DNA of 64,000 nt, taken from positions 101,160,904 through 101,224,903 of the forward strand of contig NC_073745.1 in NCBI RefSeq assembly GCF_029784135.1, read 5' to 3'. The notes beneath the pieces were generated by a model. That model was not told the origin of the DNA and ran no database searches. It saw nothing but the letters and a program-made list of their open reading frames with translations. Below are positions 11,116 through 22,349 of the stretch, piece after piece; within the stretch, counting starts at the first letter, position 1, and each line of letters opens with the position of its first letter. The stretch comes from Toxorhynchites rutilus septentrionalis (lineage: Eukaryota > Arthropoda > Insecta > Diptera > Culicidae). Both the position numbers and the translations under genes were made by a program.

Positions 11116-12402
11116 TTAGGCTGTCAAAAAAGTCCTGCGGTATTTCCGCGAGGTGTCGTTGTAAGCGCGTTGTTCTAGTTGTATTCATTGTATCGAGTCA
11201 TACTATAGCTTGTTGGAAAGGTATTTCCAACGCGCTATAATATAGTCCTTGACAGTGTTTTTTTTGGTTGAGTCGTTCGTGAGTTATAGTGTCGCAAATA
11301 TGGAGCAAAATAAAGAGAAAATCCGATATATTTTACAGTACTACTATGACAAAGGCAAAAATGCATCTCAAGCTGCCAATAAAATTTGTGCAGTTTATGG
11401 ACCCGATACAGTTTCCATTTCCACCGCACAACGATGGTTTCAACGTTTTCGTTCTGGTGTAGAGGTCGTCGAAGATGCGCCACGCTCCGGATGGCCTGTC
11501 GTCGAAAATTGCGACAAAATCGCTGAATTAGCCGAGAATGACCGGCATAGTAGCAGCCGTAGCATCGGCCAAGTGCTGGGGATAAGTCATCAAACCGTTA
11601 TTAACCATTTGAAGAAGCTTGGATTCACAAAGAAGCTCGATGTATGGGTGCCACACACGTTGACGCAAAAAAACATCTTTGACCGTATCGACGCATGTGA
11701 ATCGCTGCTGAATCGCAACAAAATCGACCCGTTTCTGAAGCGGATGGTGACTGGCGATGAAAAGTGGGCCACTTACGACAACGTAAAGCGTAAACGGTCG
11801 TGGTCGAAGCCCGCTGAAGCGGCTCAGACGGTGGCCAAGACCTCATTAACGGCCAGGAAGGTTCTGCTGTGTGTTTGGTGGGATTGTCAAGGAATAATCT
11901 ATTATGAGCTGCTTCCCTATGGCCAAACGCTCAATTCGGACCTGTACTGCCAACAACTGGACCGCTTGAAGGTAGCACTCATGAAGAAGAAGCCATCTTT
12001 GATAAACAGAGGCCGCATTGTCTTCCATCAGGACAACGCCAGGCCACACACTTCTTTGGTGACGCGCCAGAAGCTCCGGGAGCTCGGATGGGAGGTTCTT
12101 TTGCATCCGCCGTATAGTCCGGACCTTGCACCAAGTGACTACCACCTGTTTTTGTCCATGGCGAACGAGCTAGGTAGTCAGAAGTTAGCCACAAAAGAGG
12201 CCTGTGAAAATTGGCTATCCGAGTTTTTTGTCAATAAGGAAGCGAGCTTCTATAACAGGGGTATTATGAAGTTGGCATCTCGTTGGGAACAAGTCATCGA
12301 ACAAAACGGCGCATATTTGACTTAAAACAGATGATTGTAACTAATTTTATGAACAAATGAAAATTCAAAAAAAATACCACAGGACTTTTTTGACAGCCTA
12401 AT
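11116..12402 (+). mobile_element. Complete mariner transposon, 1287 bp
   Basis: Perfect ends TTAGGCTGTCAAAAAAGTCC.. and ..GGACTTTTTTGACAGCCTAA, flanked by TA at 11114-11115 and 12403-12404. It carries one uninterrupted transposase gene. Length, TIR and TA duplication all fit an intact mariner. An internally deleted sibling sits at 51732-52330. The surrounding GGGGTAAGACGG / GAAGACGAGGTAAGAC sequences (10995 and 12490) are unexplained. Confidence 0.97.
11300..12325 (+). CDS. Mariner transposase (DD34D), intact 341-aa frame
   Basis: Nuclear cut-and-paste transposase. I chose the ATG at 11300 (MEQNKEKIRYILQ), which follows CGCAAAT and matches the start of the deleted copy at 51914; an upstream in-frame Met at 11249 would add 17 codons within the TIR-proximal UTR. 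An N-terminal HTH pair is visible (residues ~20-50 with RWFQRFRSG, then DAPRSG, and IGQVLGISHQTVINHL near 90-104). The WVPHTL linker is at 116. The catalytic triad is D153 (TGDEKW), D245 (HQDNARPH) and D280 (APSDYHLF), with 34 residues between the last two. It ends EQNGAYLT. The usual linker form is WVPHEL, so T120 is unusual. No stop or shift; activity is plausible but untested. Confidence 0.95.
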   Translation: MEQNKEKIRYILQYYYDKGKNASQAANKICAVYGPDTVSISTAQRWFQRFRSGVEVVEDAPRSGWPVVENCDKIAELAENDRHSSSRSIGQVLGISHQTVINHLKKLGFTKKLDVWVPHTLTQKNIFDRIDACESLLNRNKIDPFLKRMVTGDEKWATYDNVKRKRSWSKPAEAAQTVAKTSLTARKVLLCVWWDCQGIIYYELLPYGQTLNSDLYCQQLDRLKVALMKKKPSLINRGRIVFHQDNARPHTSLVTRQKLRELGWEVLLHPPYSPDLAPSDYHLFLSMANELGSQKLATKEACENWLSEFFVNKEASFYNRGIMKLASRWEQVIEQNGAYLT

Positions 12403-13099
12403 ATAACTTTTTTGGCGTTTTTTCATTAATTTTTGAAACGATAAAAAAATACTTTTCATTTTGCTGGCGGGGTAAAAAGGACCATGACGGGGTAAGACGG
12501 AGCGATGCTATTTTCAAACAGTTTAGTCTAGTAAAAGTAACAGGAACAGTGTTGTCTAAGGTACTGAATGTTAGAAGGAAGTTTGAGGAAAGTTTGAAAG
12601 GCCGTGTGATTGGGAAGAAGAGGTTTGCTATTTCGCTAAGATGAAATTTGAATTTGAAAGGCTGCTAGAACGTCAGATCACTAATGGAACCCACAGCACT
12701 CAACTGATATTCGGGAAACAAAAGGAAAACATTCTTGTTCGGAAGGCAAATAAGTTTTTGGTCTGTTGCTCGTCAAAAAAACTTTTTCATATAACTCAAC
12801 CGAACAAAATCAAAAATTTTATCCTCGGCTAATCTGCAGAAAATGAATTCTCCCTCTGCGAAAGATAAAAAAACGCATGTTTTGCGGCAAAACAGAGAAT
12901 GAGTCTGCTGATATCAATTGAGTCTAGTGTCATGAGTGCAAGCGCTGGACTAATTTTTCCTGTGGTTCTTCTTCTTCTTTGTTTTGAAGAGGCTTTAAAC
13001 TTTGCAGTTCATTCGCCTCTGTTTTTCCTGTGCTGGTGTTTATCAGATTATAAACTAAATTAACTGGTACTGCTCACAGTGCGTGCGGTTCAAAAATCG
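12403..13099. other. No recognisable feature
   Basis: AT-rich; a 63-codon frame (12641-12832) has no recognisable motif. GGGGTAAAAAGGACC and GGGGTAAGACGG near 12470-12495 recall the flank on the other side of the mariner. Confidence 0.4.
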
Positions 13100-13546
13100 A
13101 AGATATACAAGTTAAGATACAACTCGCTAGAAAGGAAGCTTTTTTCGTGCATCAGGTAAAACAGGAACGGGAAATTCGCCTGCTTGAGCTGGAGTTTCAT
13201 CATTTGGTAGTTTTGAGTACACGACAGAGGCAGTTTTCCGAATTCGGAAAACTGGAAACGGTTGCAGAACTGCCTGATGGGTGACACGCTAGAGGCGGTA
13301 AGAAGTGATGCTGGATTTGTTCCGGACGTGATTGAAGCTCTTCGTAATCTCTTTGATAAACCAGAGAAGCTGCTTAAGACACGCTTGGTAAAGGCGAGAA
13401 ACGCACCATTTCCGAAGGAGGATCGGTTGGCAAGTTTAATCCATTTCGGGATTACGGTCAAGTAGTTCTCGAGACAGCCCGTCTTCACGAACACCTCAAC
13501 AACTCGATGCTTGTGCAGGGGTTGGTCGATAAACTGTCCCCTTGCT
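13100..13546 (+). pseudogene. BEL/Pao gag relic
   Basis: In frame 13262-13465, MQNCLMGDTLEAVRSDAGF, VIEALRNLFDKPEKLL, PFPKEDRLASLIHFG resemble the insect BEL/Pao Gag segment (LxGxALEAV..VIxxLRxLYGRPE..P..DxLxxLIxFGxxV). After a frameshift, HEHLNN..LVDKL follows near 13485-13540. Gag forms the particle that packages retrotransposon RNA. The sequence is cut off at 13547 by a MITE end. No LTR is visible. Confidence 0.75.
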
Positions 13547-13745
13547 CAGCCATGTCATGCCAAACCGATATAGTGGTTCTCAGATTTTCGTGAAAGTTGG
13601 TGTTTTGTTCTTTATTGCTAAATATTGGACCCCTTTTCAATATTTTCAATTTAGGTGTCCATTTCCGTCCGAAAAATCCATGTTTCCCCTTTTTTCAAAA
13701 ATTACTTTTCAAAAATTCATTACAAATTTTCATTACAAAAGGTGA
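13547..13745 (+). mobile_element. Truncated MITE, CAGCC..CCGATATAGTGG family
   Basis: Starts CAGCCATGTCATGCCAAACC and runs through GATATAGTGGTTCTCAG to GTCCGAAAAATCCA. It matches the left part of the complete MITE at 43076-43598; the right end is missing. Confidence 0.8.
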
Positions 13746-14264
13746 TCTTCATAGTATGATTGGTTGCGTGTCCGCTACTAAGCGAACGGTCATGAGCTCA
13801 TAACTCTGGGCCCTCAGTTGACCATCTTTGTGTGTTATTCTAGCTACTACGACCACGGAACAATCATCATTGTGACGGTAATTCCAGTCCCTTACCGCTC
13901 ACATTACGGTCTGCTGCATCGGTAATTGGTACTATTAATAATACAACAGTGGAAGCCCTATACCAACAGTCCCGCTGTGTATGGTCCAACTATGAACATT
14001 CGAACAATAGAAATAATTATAGGAATATAGGAATTTACGCCAAAAAAGGCGACAAGTGTTTCGATAAGAAAGGAATTCTTTTATGCCCAAGTGGCTTCTG
14101 TGTAATATACAACGAAATTATCGTAAGATAAAATGTACACGAATAAATTCGGCTCTGTTACAGCTGAATTGGTGAATGGGACTTATAAAATAAACAGATG
14201 GAGTGAAGAAAATTATAACATTTGAACCACTGAACCGATTGAGATGATCGAAATATGTGTGTGA
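13746..14264. other. No recognisable feature
   Basis: Sits between the BEL/Pao gag and pol relics, so it may be decayed pol sequence, but I could not match it. Confidence 0.35.
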
Positions 14265-14790
14265 GGAAAAATGTTGGTTAAAGATCTTTGGCGGACAGAT
14301 TGTGGCTGGGATGCTAGAATCGATGAAATATCATTCGCGAGATGGCAATGCTGGATACAGAAGATGCGTAATATTGGATCGTTCAGACTGCCTTGGAGTT
14401 ATTTCGGGAATACCAAGCCAGGCGAGATGATTCAACTGGAGCTTCGCACGAATGACGGGTGCGTAGCATATTTTCGCGCTATTGTTCGTGGAGAGGTGAT
14501 GTGCGCACTGGTAGTGGTCCAAGGTGGTTCCACTGAAGAAAATTTTGATCCCGCGTCTAAAGCTTCTTGCGACTGTCCTTGGAGCCTGGTTGTCACAGAC
14601 GGCGCTAGAATGTCATAGCCTTAAGGTTAATAAAGTGGTATACTGGATCGACGCAAGCGTGGGGCTGTCGTGGATTCGGTCCGATCAGTTGTATCTGCAC
14701 AGTATGATCCAGCGAGATTAAATGTAGCAGACCAGCTTACGAAGTGGGACAAGGGCCCAGAAATGCACTGTGATTGACGTGGGTTCGAGG
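14265..14790 (+). pseudogene. BEL/Pao pol relic (RNase H-like region)
   Basis: Broken frames spell KDLWRTDCGWDARI, then FARWQCWIQKM (typical of the BEL/Pao segment after RT), IPRLKLLATVLGAWL, VVYWIDASVGLSWIRSD and LNVADQLTKW. In intact elements these are ...SIPRLELxAAxLGxRL..., the tethered RNase H-like WSDSxxVLxWI and VPxxxNVADxATK. Frameshifts lie near 14430-14520 and 14700. With 13100-13546 it indicates one decayed BEL/Pao element on the plus strand. Confidence 0.75.
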
Positions 14791-14996
14791 AACTACCTTT
14801 TTGGTAATGGAAGTAAAAGAGCGACACAAAGCACGAGGCACATAAATCTCGCACATGGTTACATTACAATCGCTCAAAAATTATTGATACTCCTCCACAA
14901 ACTCCCAAAAACAGTTCCAGCAAAAAACTATGAGAGTAATCTAGGTAGAAAAGTTAAAAACAATCAGATTCCAAAAAATAACGATTTTATAAACCA

Positions 14997-15778
14997 CTAG
15001 CTGACCCGGCGAACTTCGTCCCGCCCAAAATTTATTTTTCGTTATCAGGAGGAGGAGTTTCGACCAACCAGAAATGTTTCTTGTCTCCTAAAACCTCCAC
15101 ACGCAAATTTGGTTCTGTTTGCTTGATAAGTTCTTGAGTTATGCACACATTTATGCTTCATTTGTATGGTAGCCCTCCATAAAGAGGGGGAGGAGTACAA
15201 ACCCCTCAAAGAAAGGGGAGGAGTGTCTATTTACCATAGAAACGTTTCGTGTTCCCTAAAACCTTCGCATGCCAAATTTGGCTTCATTTGCTTGATTAGT
15301 ACTCGAGTTATGCAGAAATTGGTCTTTCATTTGTATGGCAGTTCCCCCTTAGAGAGGAGGGGGTGGTCAAGAATCATTTATTGCACCCTAACACCTCCAC
15401 ATGCCAAATTTCGTTTCATTTGCTTGATCAATTCTCGAGCAATGCAGAAATTTATGTTTCGTTTGTATGGCAGCCCCTCGTTAGAGAAGGGGGTGGAGTG
15501 TCTCACCACCATAGAAACATTTATGGTACCCTATAACCTCCATATGCCTAATTTGGTTTCATTTGCTTGATTAATTCTCGAGTAATGCAGAAATTTGTGT
15601 TTCATTTGTATGGCAGCCACCCCTTAGAGAGGGGAGAGGGGTCTCAAACTATCATAAGAACCTTCCCCGGCCCCAAAAACCCCTACATACCAATTTTCAT
15701 GTCGATCGGTTCAGCAATTTCCGAGTTCATAAGAATCAGACAGACAGACAGACAGAAATCCATTTTTATAGATATAGA
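14997..15778 (-). mobile_element. Non-autonomous Helitron with internal tandem repeats, 782 bp
   Basis: Read on the minus strand it begins TCTATATCTATAAAAATGG..TCTGTCTGTCTG and ends CGCCGGGTCAGCTAG followed by T, with A before the 5' TC: a textbook A/T insertion. Inside are about five ~110-bp tandem units, each with a TTTCATTTGTATGGCAGCC box, a GAGAGG box, ATAGAAAC and a CATTTGCTTGAT box. Open frames across the units are repeat artefacts. Related fragments are at 25762-26134 and 58672-59059. Confidence 0.9.
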
Positions 15779-17734
15779 TTTGATAAATGATTCCTTCCAA
15801 TAGGGTGCTTAAGATGGAATTCTGAATTGATTTTCGCATTCGAAATTGCAACCACCGTGCGAATATGAGTTTGATTCAATTTTATTACATTTCCACATAC
15901 ATTTGCCATTCTTAAAGATATAAAAACCATTATCCTGAAAACAGATAGCAAACCTTTTCACTCTCATATGATTCATTGACTTTATCTAAGTAGAAAGAAA
16001 GATTGTTTTCGACATTCAAAAAAAGAGAAAAGAGATCCACATGGTGGCGTACGGCGTTTGTATCACTGTATGAAAAATTCAGACAGATTCAGATTTGCTC
16101 GGACTTTTCCCCGAACGTTAATTGCCGAACATTTCGAGCCTGAATCACCGCATAATCAGTCTACAGCGTTGTTTATCATTACCGTAATTATTCGCCGGAA
16201 AATCTGATCTGAGCCGCGTTCGAAGTGTCACTCTATCAGATCGTAATTACATCGCACTGTAACTCGCGTTCCCTTTCTAAGCTTCTAAGCCCTCCGGAAA
16301 CAATTCCACCCACCAAAAGAGGAGATTAGTTCATCAGGAAAATCTACAAATCACTGTTTTCAGGAAATCGTTTCCACATTTGATGAAGCCGAAAGCGAGC
16401 AAGCCACCAAGACAGCACAACCCAACACGCCTTGTAAGCATTATTAACTGCATATTTTCAGCGCCACGGTTATGTTTCGGGGATATGAATCATCCAACGT
16501 AATTCTGGACGGCGGGAAAGATTTTCTCAAAATAATGAGCTAAAAATAGGCGCTGTGCATCGAACCTGCTGTTGGGAAATAATGAGTTGCCTTTTTCTTG
16601 CGATACTTTGCGTCAATCACTTTTGTGGGGGATTTGCAAAAACTGTAGAAGACACAACTCCTGCTCCACCGCCTCCGCAGTGGTGTTTTGACAGCTCAAT
16701 TAGGCTTTCTATAAACAACGAATAGACAGATTATTCCATCGTGAGTCTTTGAGTAAACATTGTTCTGATTCGATCAGCTCACTATCATGTCCCACGCAAA
16801 AATCTAGATGAGAGTGGATTGATGAGAAATGAATGTTCCATCTTCCCCTAATTGTGTTTGCGTTTGACGAACTAAAAGGATAAATCGGTTCGAAAGTAGC
16901 GCTGCTTCGAATCCTAGGGAACAAGCATTTTCGCACAGCACCTGTGCGATTTACATTTCCCTTTCAACGGATTGCCTCGAAAAGTAACATTCATTGATTT
17001 AACTTTTCAAAACAAATATCTTGGAAAAACAAACATGTGCGAGCGAATCCAGAGCAAATTGAGCACTACTCAAGTGCTCTAGTGGCTGTCTATCGCTCCA
17101 GGAAGATGTTTATCCATAATGTCGATCAGCAGACGATTTTCGACACAACTTTCATTAGGAGGTGTTTTAAATCAAATCGATTCCGCACTGATAGTATCCG
17201 ACGATAGGAGGAAACATTCCCCAGGTGCTCTGTGCGTATTTCGGATATTCGCCGATGGCGAACACGCGCCGCATAGAAAGCGAGAACAATATTTATTTTA
17301 GAAAAATAACCACTCTCGTTTATTAAAACATGAATTTGTTTACGCCTTCCTGTTTCGAGCTTGCTTTTGGTTGAATCAATTATTTTTCATCACAGTGTTT
17401 AGATGAGGTGGAAAACGGTCCATTCTGCTGTCTAACGACTGCGGCCTTGGATCGGGTTGAGACGAAAGACAAACTTCGGAAATCGATAGATGCTGGGATT
17501 GAAAGCCGGTGAATGACGTTTGTAATTAACTGCATGACATGGATTTGGGATAGACAGAGTTCGATGTTCGAGTTTCGATTGATGGTTCCATTTGGTTCAA
17601 TCACTCTCATATTTGAATAAATTTGAATGAAACTTTTTGACAAATCAAACAATACACTACACTATGTTGACGATAGAAGAAATTCATTTTTGGATTTCCA
17701 GAGACATGTAAGAGTTCGATTGAAATGTATACTG
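15779..17734. other. Apparently single-copy, non-coding
   Basis: No recognisable gene or element end. The stretch 16080-16700 is less AT-rich than its surroundings and could be conserved host non-coding DNA, but I see no exon. Confidence 0.45.
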
Positions 17735-18000
17735 GAGTGCCAATGAAAATGGTTATCACAAATTTCCAAAAATTACTCCATGAAAAATGTTCACCACCTC
17801 GATAAAACATCCTATGCAAAATATCATCTTAATCGGACTTAAAGGAGAGTGGCGCAAAGCGGTCAAAGTTTGAGTTATTTGAAAATCGAAAAACCACCCA
17901 AGGGAGTAAAGAAAATCGGGGTTATCAAAAAAAAAAGTTCATGCCAAATGTCTAAAAATTGCATTGCATCGAGTTCTACTGCCATCTCGAAAAAAAAAAT
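17735..18000. repeat. Foldback-MITE copy, GCGCAAAGCGGTCAAAG family
   Basis: GGAGTGCCAATGAAAATGG marks the terminus. Then follow AATCGGACTTAAAGGAGAG, GGCGCAAAGCGGTCAAAG, a GAAAATCGAAAAA box and ATGCCAAATGTC..AAAATTGCA. It is one full arm in the plus sense. Confidence 0.75.
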
Positions 18001-18179
18001 GGGTGGGTTATAGCTATGATATAACCGCAAGGTTGACGTGGAACTACCTTAGTTTAGCAATCATTTGTTTGTATTGATTGAGTTTTTGATTGAATGAAAC
18101 AATTTCCGAATTCAACTGAATTCAATTTAATTGTTGTGTAAGTAAAAACACTGAATAAATGCCATGTAAGGTCAATTCA

Positions 18180-19460
18180 TACATTGTGATAGATTATGTT
18201 CTCCGCTTCAAGTAAATTTAATGACAGTCCTGTTACGTTTGGTATGATTCCTAGGACAAAAAATATGAACGGAAGAATTATCAAACGATTATTTTATTTT
18301 ACATTTCCCTCTGAAGTTTGCATCTCTCAAGTTTACGTACTTCTCGAACCGCGAATTTGCTGGATTTGATGAGCTTCAGGCACTCAGTTTCGATTTTGAC
18401 ATGTACGTCGAACGCATATTGTTAAATCAATAGGCGTTATCCCAGCAAACGGTTATCAACATTTTGCCTAATCATCAAATGGTGTGCGTAGAAATTCAGT
18501 GAGTAGAGGATATGAAGGCATATCCTTCAATGCAACCAATGCAATGAATAACCGAGCCAAAGCGTTGTGTTCATAGCCGCTTTTGTAATCCATGTTAGGA
18601 GAACGCTTTTTGGAGTGCAAAACAAAACATGCGGGTGCAGAAGTATCCCCGGCTTGCATGAATCAACAACTTCAATTTCTACTTTTTATATTACATATGC
18701 TTCAAATTTGAATGTTCATCCGCCTCTAGTATCTGCAGGATTTTCCCAGGTTCTTAACACCGTGTTAAGGAAACATATTCTAGACTGTACAAAGGCAAGC
18801 GAGTATAAAAGTGCTCGCATTTAGCATTTATTTGCAAAGCCGATTTCCTCAGACACCTTGCCAATTTCCACACGCTCCATGGATTTGAAGTCTGTGTTAG
18901 GGAAACACATTTCAAACGGAACAAAAATACCCCCGACCTGCATGAATTTGCAACGACAATTTCCACACGCTCCATGGAATAGAAGTCTGTGTTTGGGAAA
19001 CACATTTCAGTCGGAGCAAAAATACCCCCTACTTTCGTGTATTTGCAATGCCGATTTCTCCAACGCTGCTTGGTTTTGAAGTCTGTGTTAGGGAATATAT
19101 ATCGGTGAGAACTAAAGTCCCCCTACTTCCATGTATTTGCAATGCCGATTTCCCCAAGCCTGCTTGGTTTTGATGGCTATGCTAGGGGAACCGTAAATCG
19201 GGCCAATCAAAACGAGGCAGTTAGGGCGTTTAGATAACGCTTAACATTTTACAATTATTCAATTGTTTATCTAATGAATAATAGCATTTTATTAATTGCG
19301 ATAGATGCGTAGAAATATTCCCTATCGATTGATGCAAACATCTTTCCGATCCAGTGAGAAATGTTTGAGTTATAAGCATTCGAAATCTTGCATTTTTTCC
19401 TGCATGTTCTGTGTATAGGTTTTCATTTTACCCCCCATATACTCCGGTTAGACGTAGTCC
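18180..19460 (+). mobile_element. Non-autonomous element with ~95-bp minisatellite (copy 1)
   Basis: The left part (GATAGATTATGTTC..CCTAGGAC..AATTxTCAAACGAT) and right part (GTAAATCGGGCCAATCAAAA, CAATTATTCAATTG, GTTATAAGCA) match 26405-27160 in the same order. Between them lies a tandem array. The right side reaches GACGTAGTCCCACGTC at 19452, resembling the end box at 27397. No protein is encoded. Confidence 0.7.
18740..19195. repeat. ~95-bp tandem repeat array, about five units
   Basis: Each unit reads CxTGCATGTATTTGCAA, GCCGATTTCC, a CTTGGTTTTGAAGTCTG box, TGTTAGGGAAACACAT and CGGAACAAAAATACCCCC. Units diverge by perhaps 15-30 percent. The same unit forms the array at 26650-26965. Confidence 0.85.
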
Positions 19461-19639
19461 CACGTCAAAAAACTGTCAAAAATCGACACTCTGGGACTTA
19501 ATATTTCAGAATACGAGACGAAACATATGGTTTTGGGTGCAAATAAAAATAGTTTTATTGTTTTTTCCATCCGGAACTTGCTGCGAAATGTAGATTTGCA
19601 CGATTATATATAAAATGCAAAATATTAGCTCATTCGAAC

Positions 19640-20055
19640 TTCATTTACAAGAATCGCAGACGTTAAAATTTAAGTTTTTTTTTAAATCGAAAAATCACCA
19701 AAATTCAGGGTTTTCGAAAATTTGTTTGATGCCAAATGTCCTAAAATTGCACGATACGTCGAGATTTACTCTTATCTCGAGAAAAAAAAATTTTTTTACT
19801 TTTGGTCTTTTTCAGTCTAAAAAGTCTATTTTTGACAAAAAAAAAGTTTTTTTAGATAACTGTAATTCTCGGCGTGTGATGCCATTTTTAAGACATCAAA
19901 CACATTTTCGAAAACCCCGAATTTTGGTGTTTTTTTGATTTTAAAAAAAAATCAAATTTTGACCGCTTTGCGCCACTCTCCCTTAAGTCCGTTTGAGCTG
20001 ATATTAAATCGATTTTTCAAGGTCGATTTTCGACATTCATTGGCACCTTAATGTA
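19640..20055. mobile_element. Foldback MITE, near-palindromic
   Basis: The left arm (TTTAAATCGAAAAATCACC, AAATTCAGGGTTTTCG, TTTGATGCCAAATGTC, ATCTCGAGAAAA) recurs in reverse complement in the right arm (19840-19970: TTTTTAGATAAC, GATGCCATTTTTAAGACATC, CGAAAACCCCGAATTTTGG, GATTTTAAAAAAAAATC). The centre lies near 19815, and the arms are ~150 bp. GACCGCTTTGCGCCACTC and TCATTGGCACC follow at the right. Confidence 0.8.
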
Positions 20056-20727
20056 TACAGTGTAGAAAGCATTTACTACCTTCGTTATTATTCTTGCATA
20101 ATGAACTTTATTGTTTTGCTCGGAACATTTAAAAAAACAAAATGTCGCTGTTTCTTAACCGTAGAGCCAGAACTTTCGCATTGGCTCTAGAAATTCATGT
20201 TGACACTAGTTTACATCGTTCACGTTAAGAAAGATCGTGTAGTTAGAATGATGAAACCATGAAAACCATTAATGGAATCCGTGATGACAAATGTTCAGTT
20301 CAGTTCAGTCTGGTGACGACATTCAAGTTTGGGACCCGAACTCGAGTCTATCAGATTAGAGCCAGAAGGCATTTTCAATTTGCTAACACATGAATGAAAA
20401 CTTTTTCTTGACATTCTTTAATATCTTGAAGCACTGATCCTGACCTTAAGTTAACCTATTTTCTCTAAATTTTTCGTTATCCCCACTAAAACTTACCATT
20501 GTTCAAACATATTTTCCTTATAGGGTTTTTTCACCACTTGCTGAAAAATATGATTTCCGTTTACATAGAATACTCTTTTGGTTCGCAAAAGTTAATTTTC
20601 ATTCATAATTGTCATTCGAAAAGTGTCTATCTGAAAATCCGTAATTGTCATTGTCGCTTCCCAAATTCCAAGTACGTAGCTCAATGTCGTCAACGCGAAG
20701 AGGGCAGGGATACTGTCATTTCGTTAA
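20056..20727. other. No recognisable feature
   Basis: AT-rich filler without a recognised family or gene. Confidence 0.4.
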
Positions 20728-21623
20728 TTGACGAATTTACGTTGGATTTACAACCAGATGGCGCAGCGAGTAAAATGAAATTCGTTCAAATTTTCTAGAA
20801 AAATCAGAATTTATCTTCAAATTTCCCGGTTTCACGTATTCTTTCTGCACTAAAAAGGTTAGAAAATCACCATTTTACAATGTGATATGTATATTTTGAA
20901 AAATGGCTTGGTATAAGTATCATAACTTTATTATTTTTCAACTAAGTAAACAAGAGTAGCGTGTTTTGCGCTAAAAATACTGCAAATCTTTCTCGTATCG
21001 GCCCCTACATGATCAATGATATCAGCCAATTTGATGTGATATCGATTTCATCGCAGTTATCCATAGTATCAATAACCGGTATGCATCATCAAACATAAAA
21101 TTTTCGAAGATTATCTATGACTTTGGTCAAATCGCGTGTTGAAACCATCGTAAATATACAAAACTCCAACTTTCTTACCAAATACTGACGACATTCAATG
21201 GCTGAAATGAATCTAAATTTAAATAAAATGAATAATCACCACCGAATCTTGCTTTTCAGTGCGTAAAATAAACAAACACCCTCACTTTTGTGGTTCTGAG
21301 CTCTAATGTAGATGTCGCATGAGCTGATTCAGCTTTGCGTAAATTCGTCAATTGCTTAAAAACACCCTATTCATCGTTTACTTAGTTGAAAAAAATTAAA
21401 GTTACAATACTTATAACAAGCCATTCCTCGTAATACACATAGCACATTGTAAAATGATGATTTTCTAACCTTTTCAGCGTGGAAAGAATACATGAAACCG
21501 GGACATTTGAAGATAAATTCTGATTTGTCTAGAAAATTTGAACGAATTTCATACCAAAAAAACAAAACATCCTCATTTCACTCGCTGCGCCATCTGGTTG
21601 TAAATCCAACGTAAATTCGTCAA
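20728..21623. mobile_element. Foldback element with ~240-bp inverted arms
   Basis: Ends TTGACGAATTTACG.. and ..CGTAAATTCGTCAA. The left arm 20728-20960 (ACAACCAGATGGCGCAGCGA, AAGGTTAGAAAATCA, CAACTAAGTAAACAA) is inverted at 21375-21623 (TTTACTTAGTTG, TGATTTTCTAACCTTTT, CGCTGCGCCATCTGGTTGT). The loop (20990-21360) holds the GCGTGTTGAAACCATCGT repeat. A solo arm is at 10690-10950. Confidence 0.8.
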
Positions 21624-21721
21624 TGGTGTTTTGAGTTCTCAAAACGTGGTAAAGTGCAACAGACAAAAACGATCACCAAAAATTCATTTTGAGTCGGATA
21701 TTTTTGAAACCTTCGAGAAAT

Positions 21722-21835
21722 AAAAGTAGAAGAGCCTAGGGGCATTGACATTAGTTTGACTGCGATTGCTCGGAATAATTGTTTTTTTATGTAATTCGTT
21801 TCATTGTTCAGAAATCTGTTATTTTGACTCTTTTG
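21722..21835. repeat. Dispersed repeat, GTCTGAGCCTAGG family (copy 2)
   Basis: AGTAGAAGAGCCTAGGGGCA, GACTGCGATTG and TTCATTGTTCAGAAATCT match the blocks at 1695 and 45370 in order and orientation. Confidence 0.55.
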
Positions 21836-22349
21836 AAACTCCAAAAGGCTGAAAAGGGCCGCTTATTATATGTACTCATAAGCGCCAAACGAGTTGTCAC
21901 GAACAAAAAAAATGAACTTTCCTACCCTTCCTAACTGAAAATGATTAATGAATATCAGTGTGGCACATAATAGGGTGGAATGGTGGACGAAGTATATTTG
22001 GATCGGTAAACAAAAAATTGTATCGTCATTGATCACATTCAATATGAAGCAAAAACAAGAAATGTTGAAAATACGTACTGTGAAATTTTGAAGCAAAATA
22101 CACATTAAATCATACAGCTGATTCATTTTTAACGGGCAGCTATGGTATTGTAAGTCATCGGAAGGTGTAGCTTTTCCGGTGAAATGATGTTCTTTTGCAG
22201 ACCATATTTTTTCACGTCACAAACACTGACACTTTTGGCCGTGACAATACCACCTTGGTATCGCTGAAATAATGATTTTCTGAATTGATGCGCTTTCTTC
22301 ACGGTGAAAACGAAATGAACGGTAAGCCATTGAACTACGTATTACGATA

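Noticed and set aside
15001..15778. CRISPR-like array
   Set aside because: Units are long, diverged and lack spacers; they lie between Helitron ends in a eukaryotic sequence.
15166..15803. Long frames with repeated VFHLYGSxPLERG
   Set aside because: Translate the internal tandem units of the Helitron at 14997-15778; not a protein.
18740..19195. CRISPR or tRNA-like repeat array
   Set aside because: Contiguous ~95-bp minisatellite without spacers.
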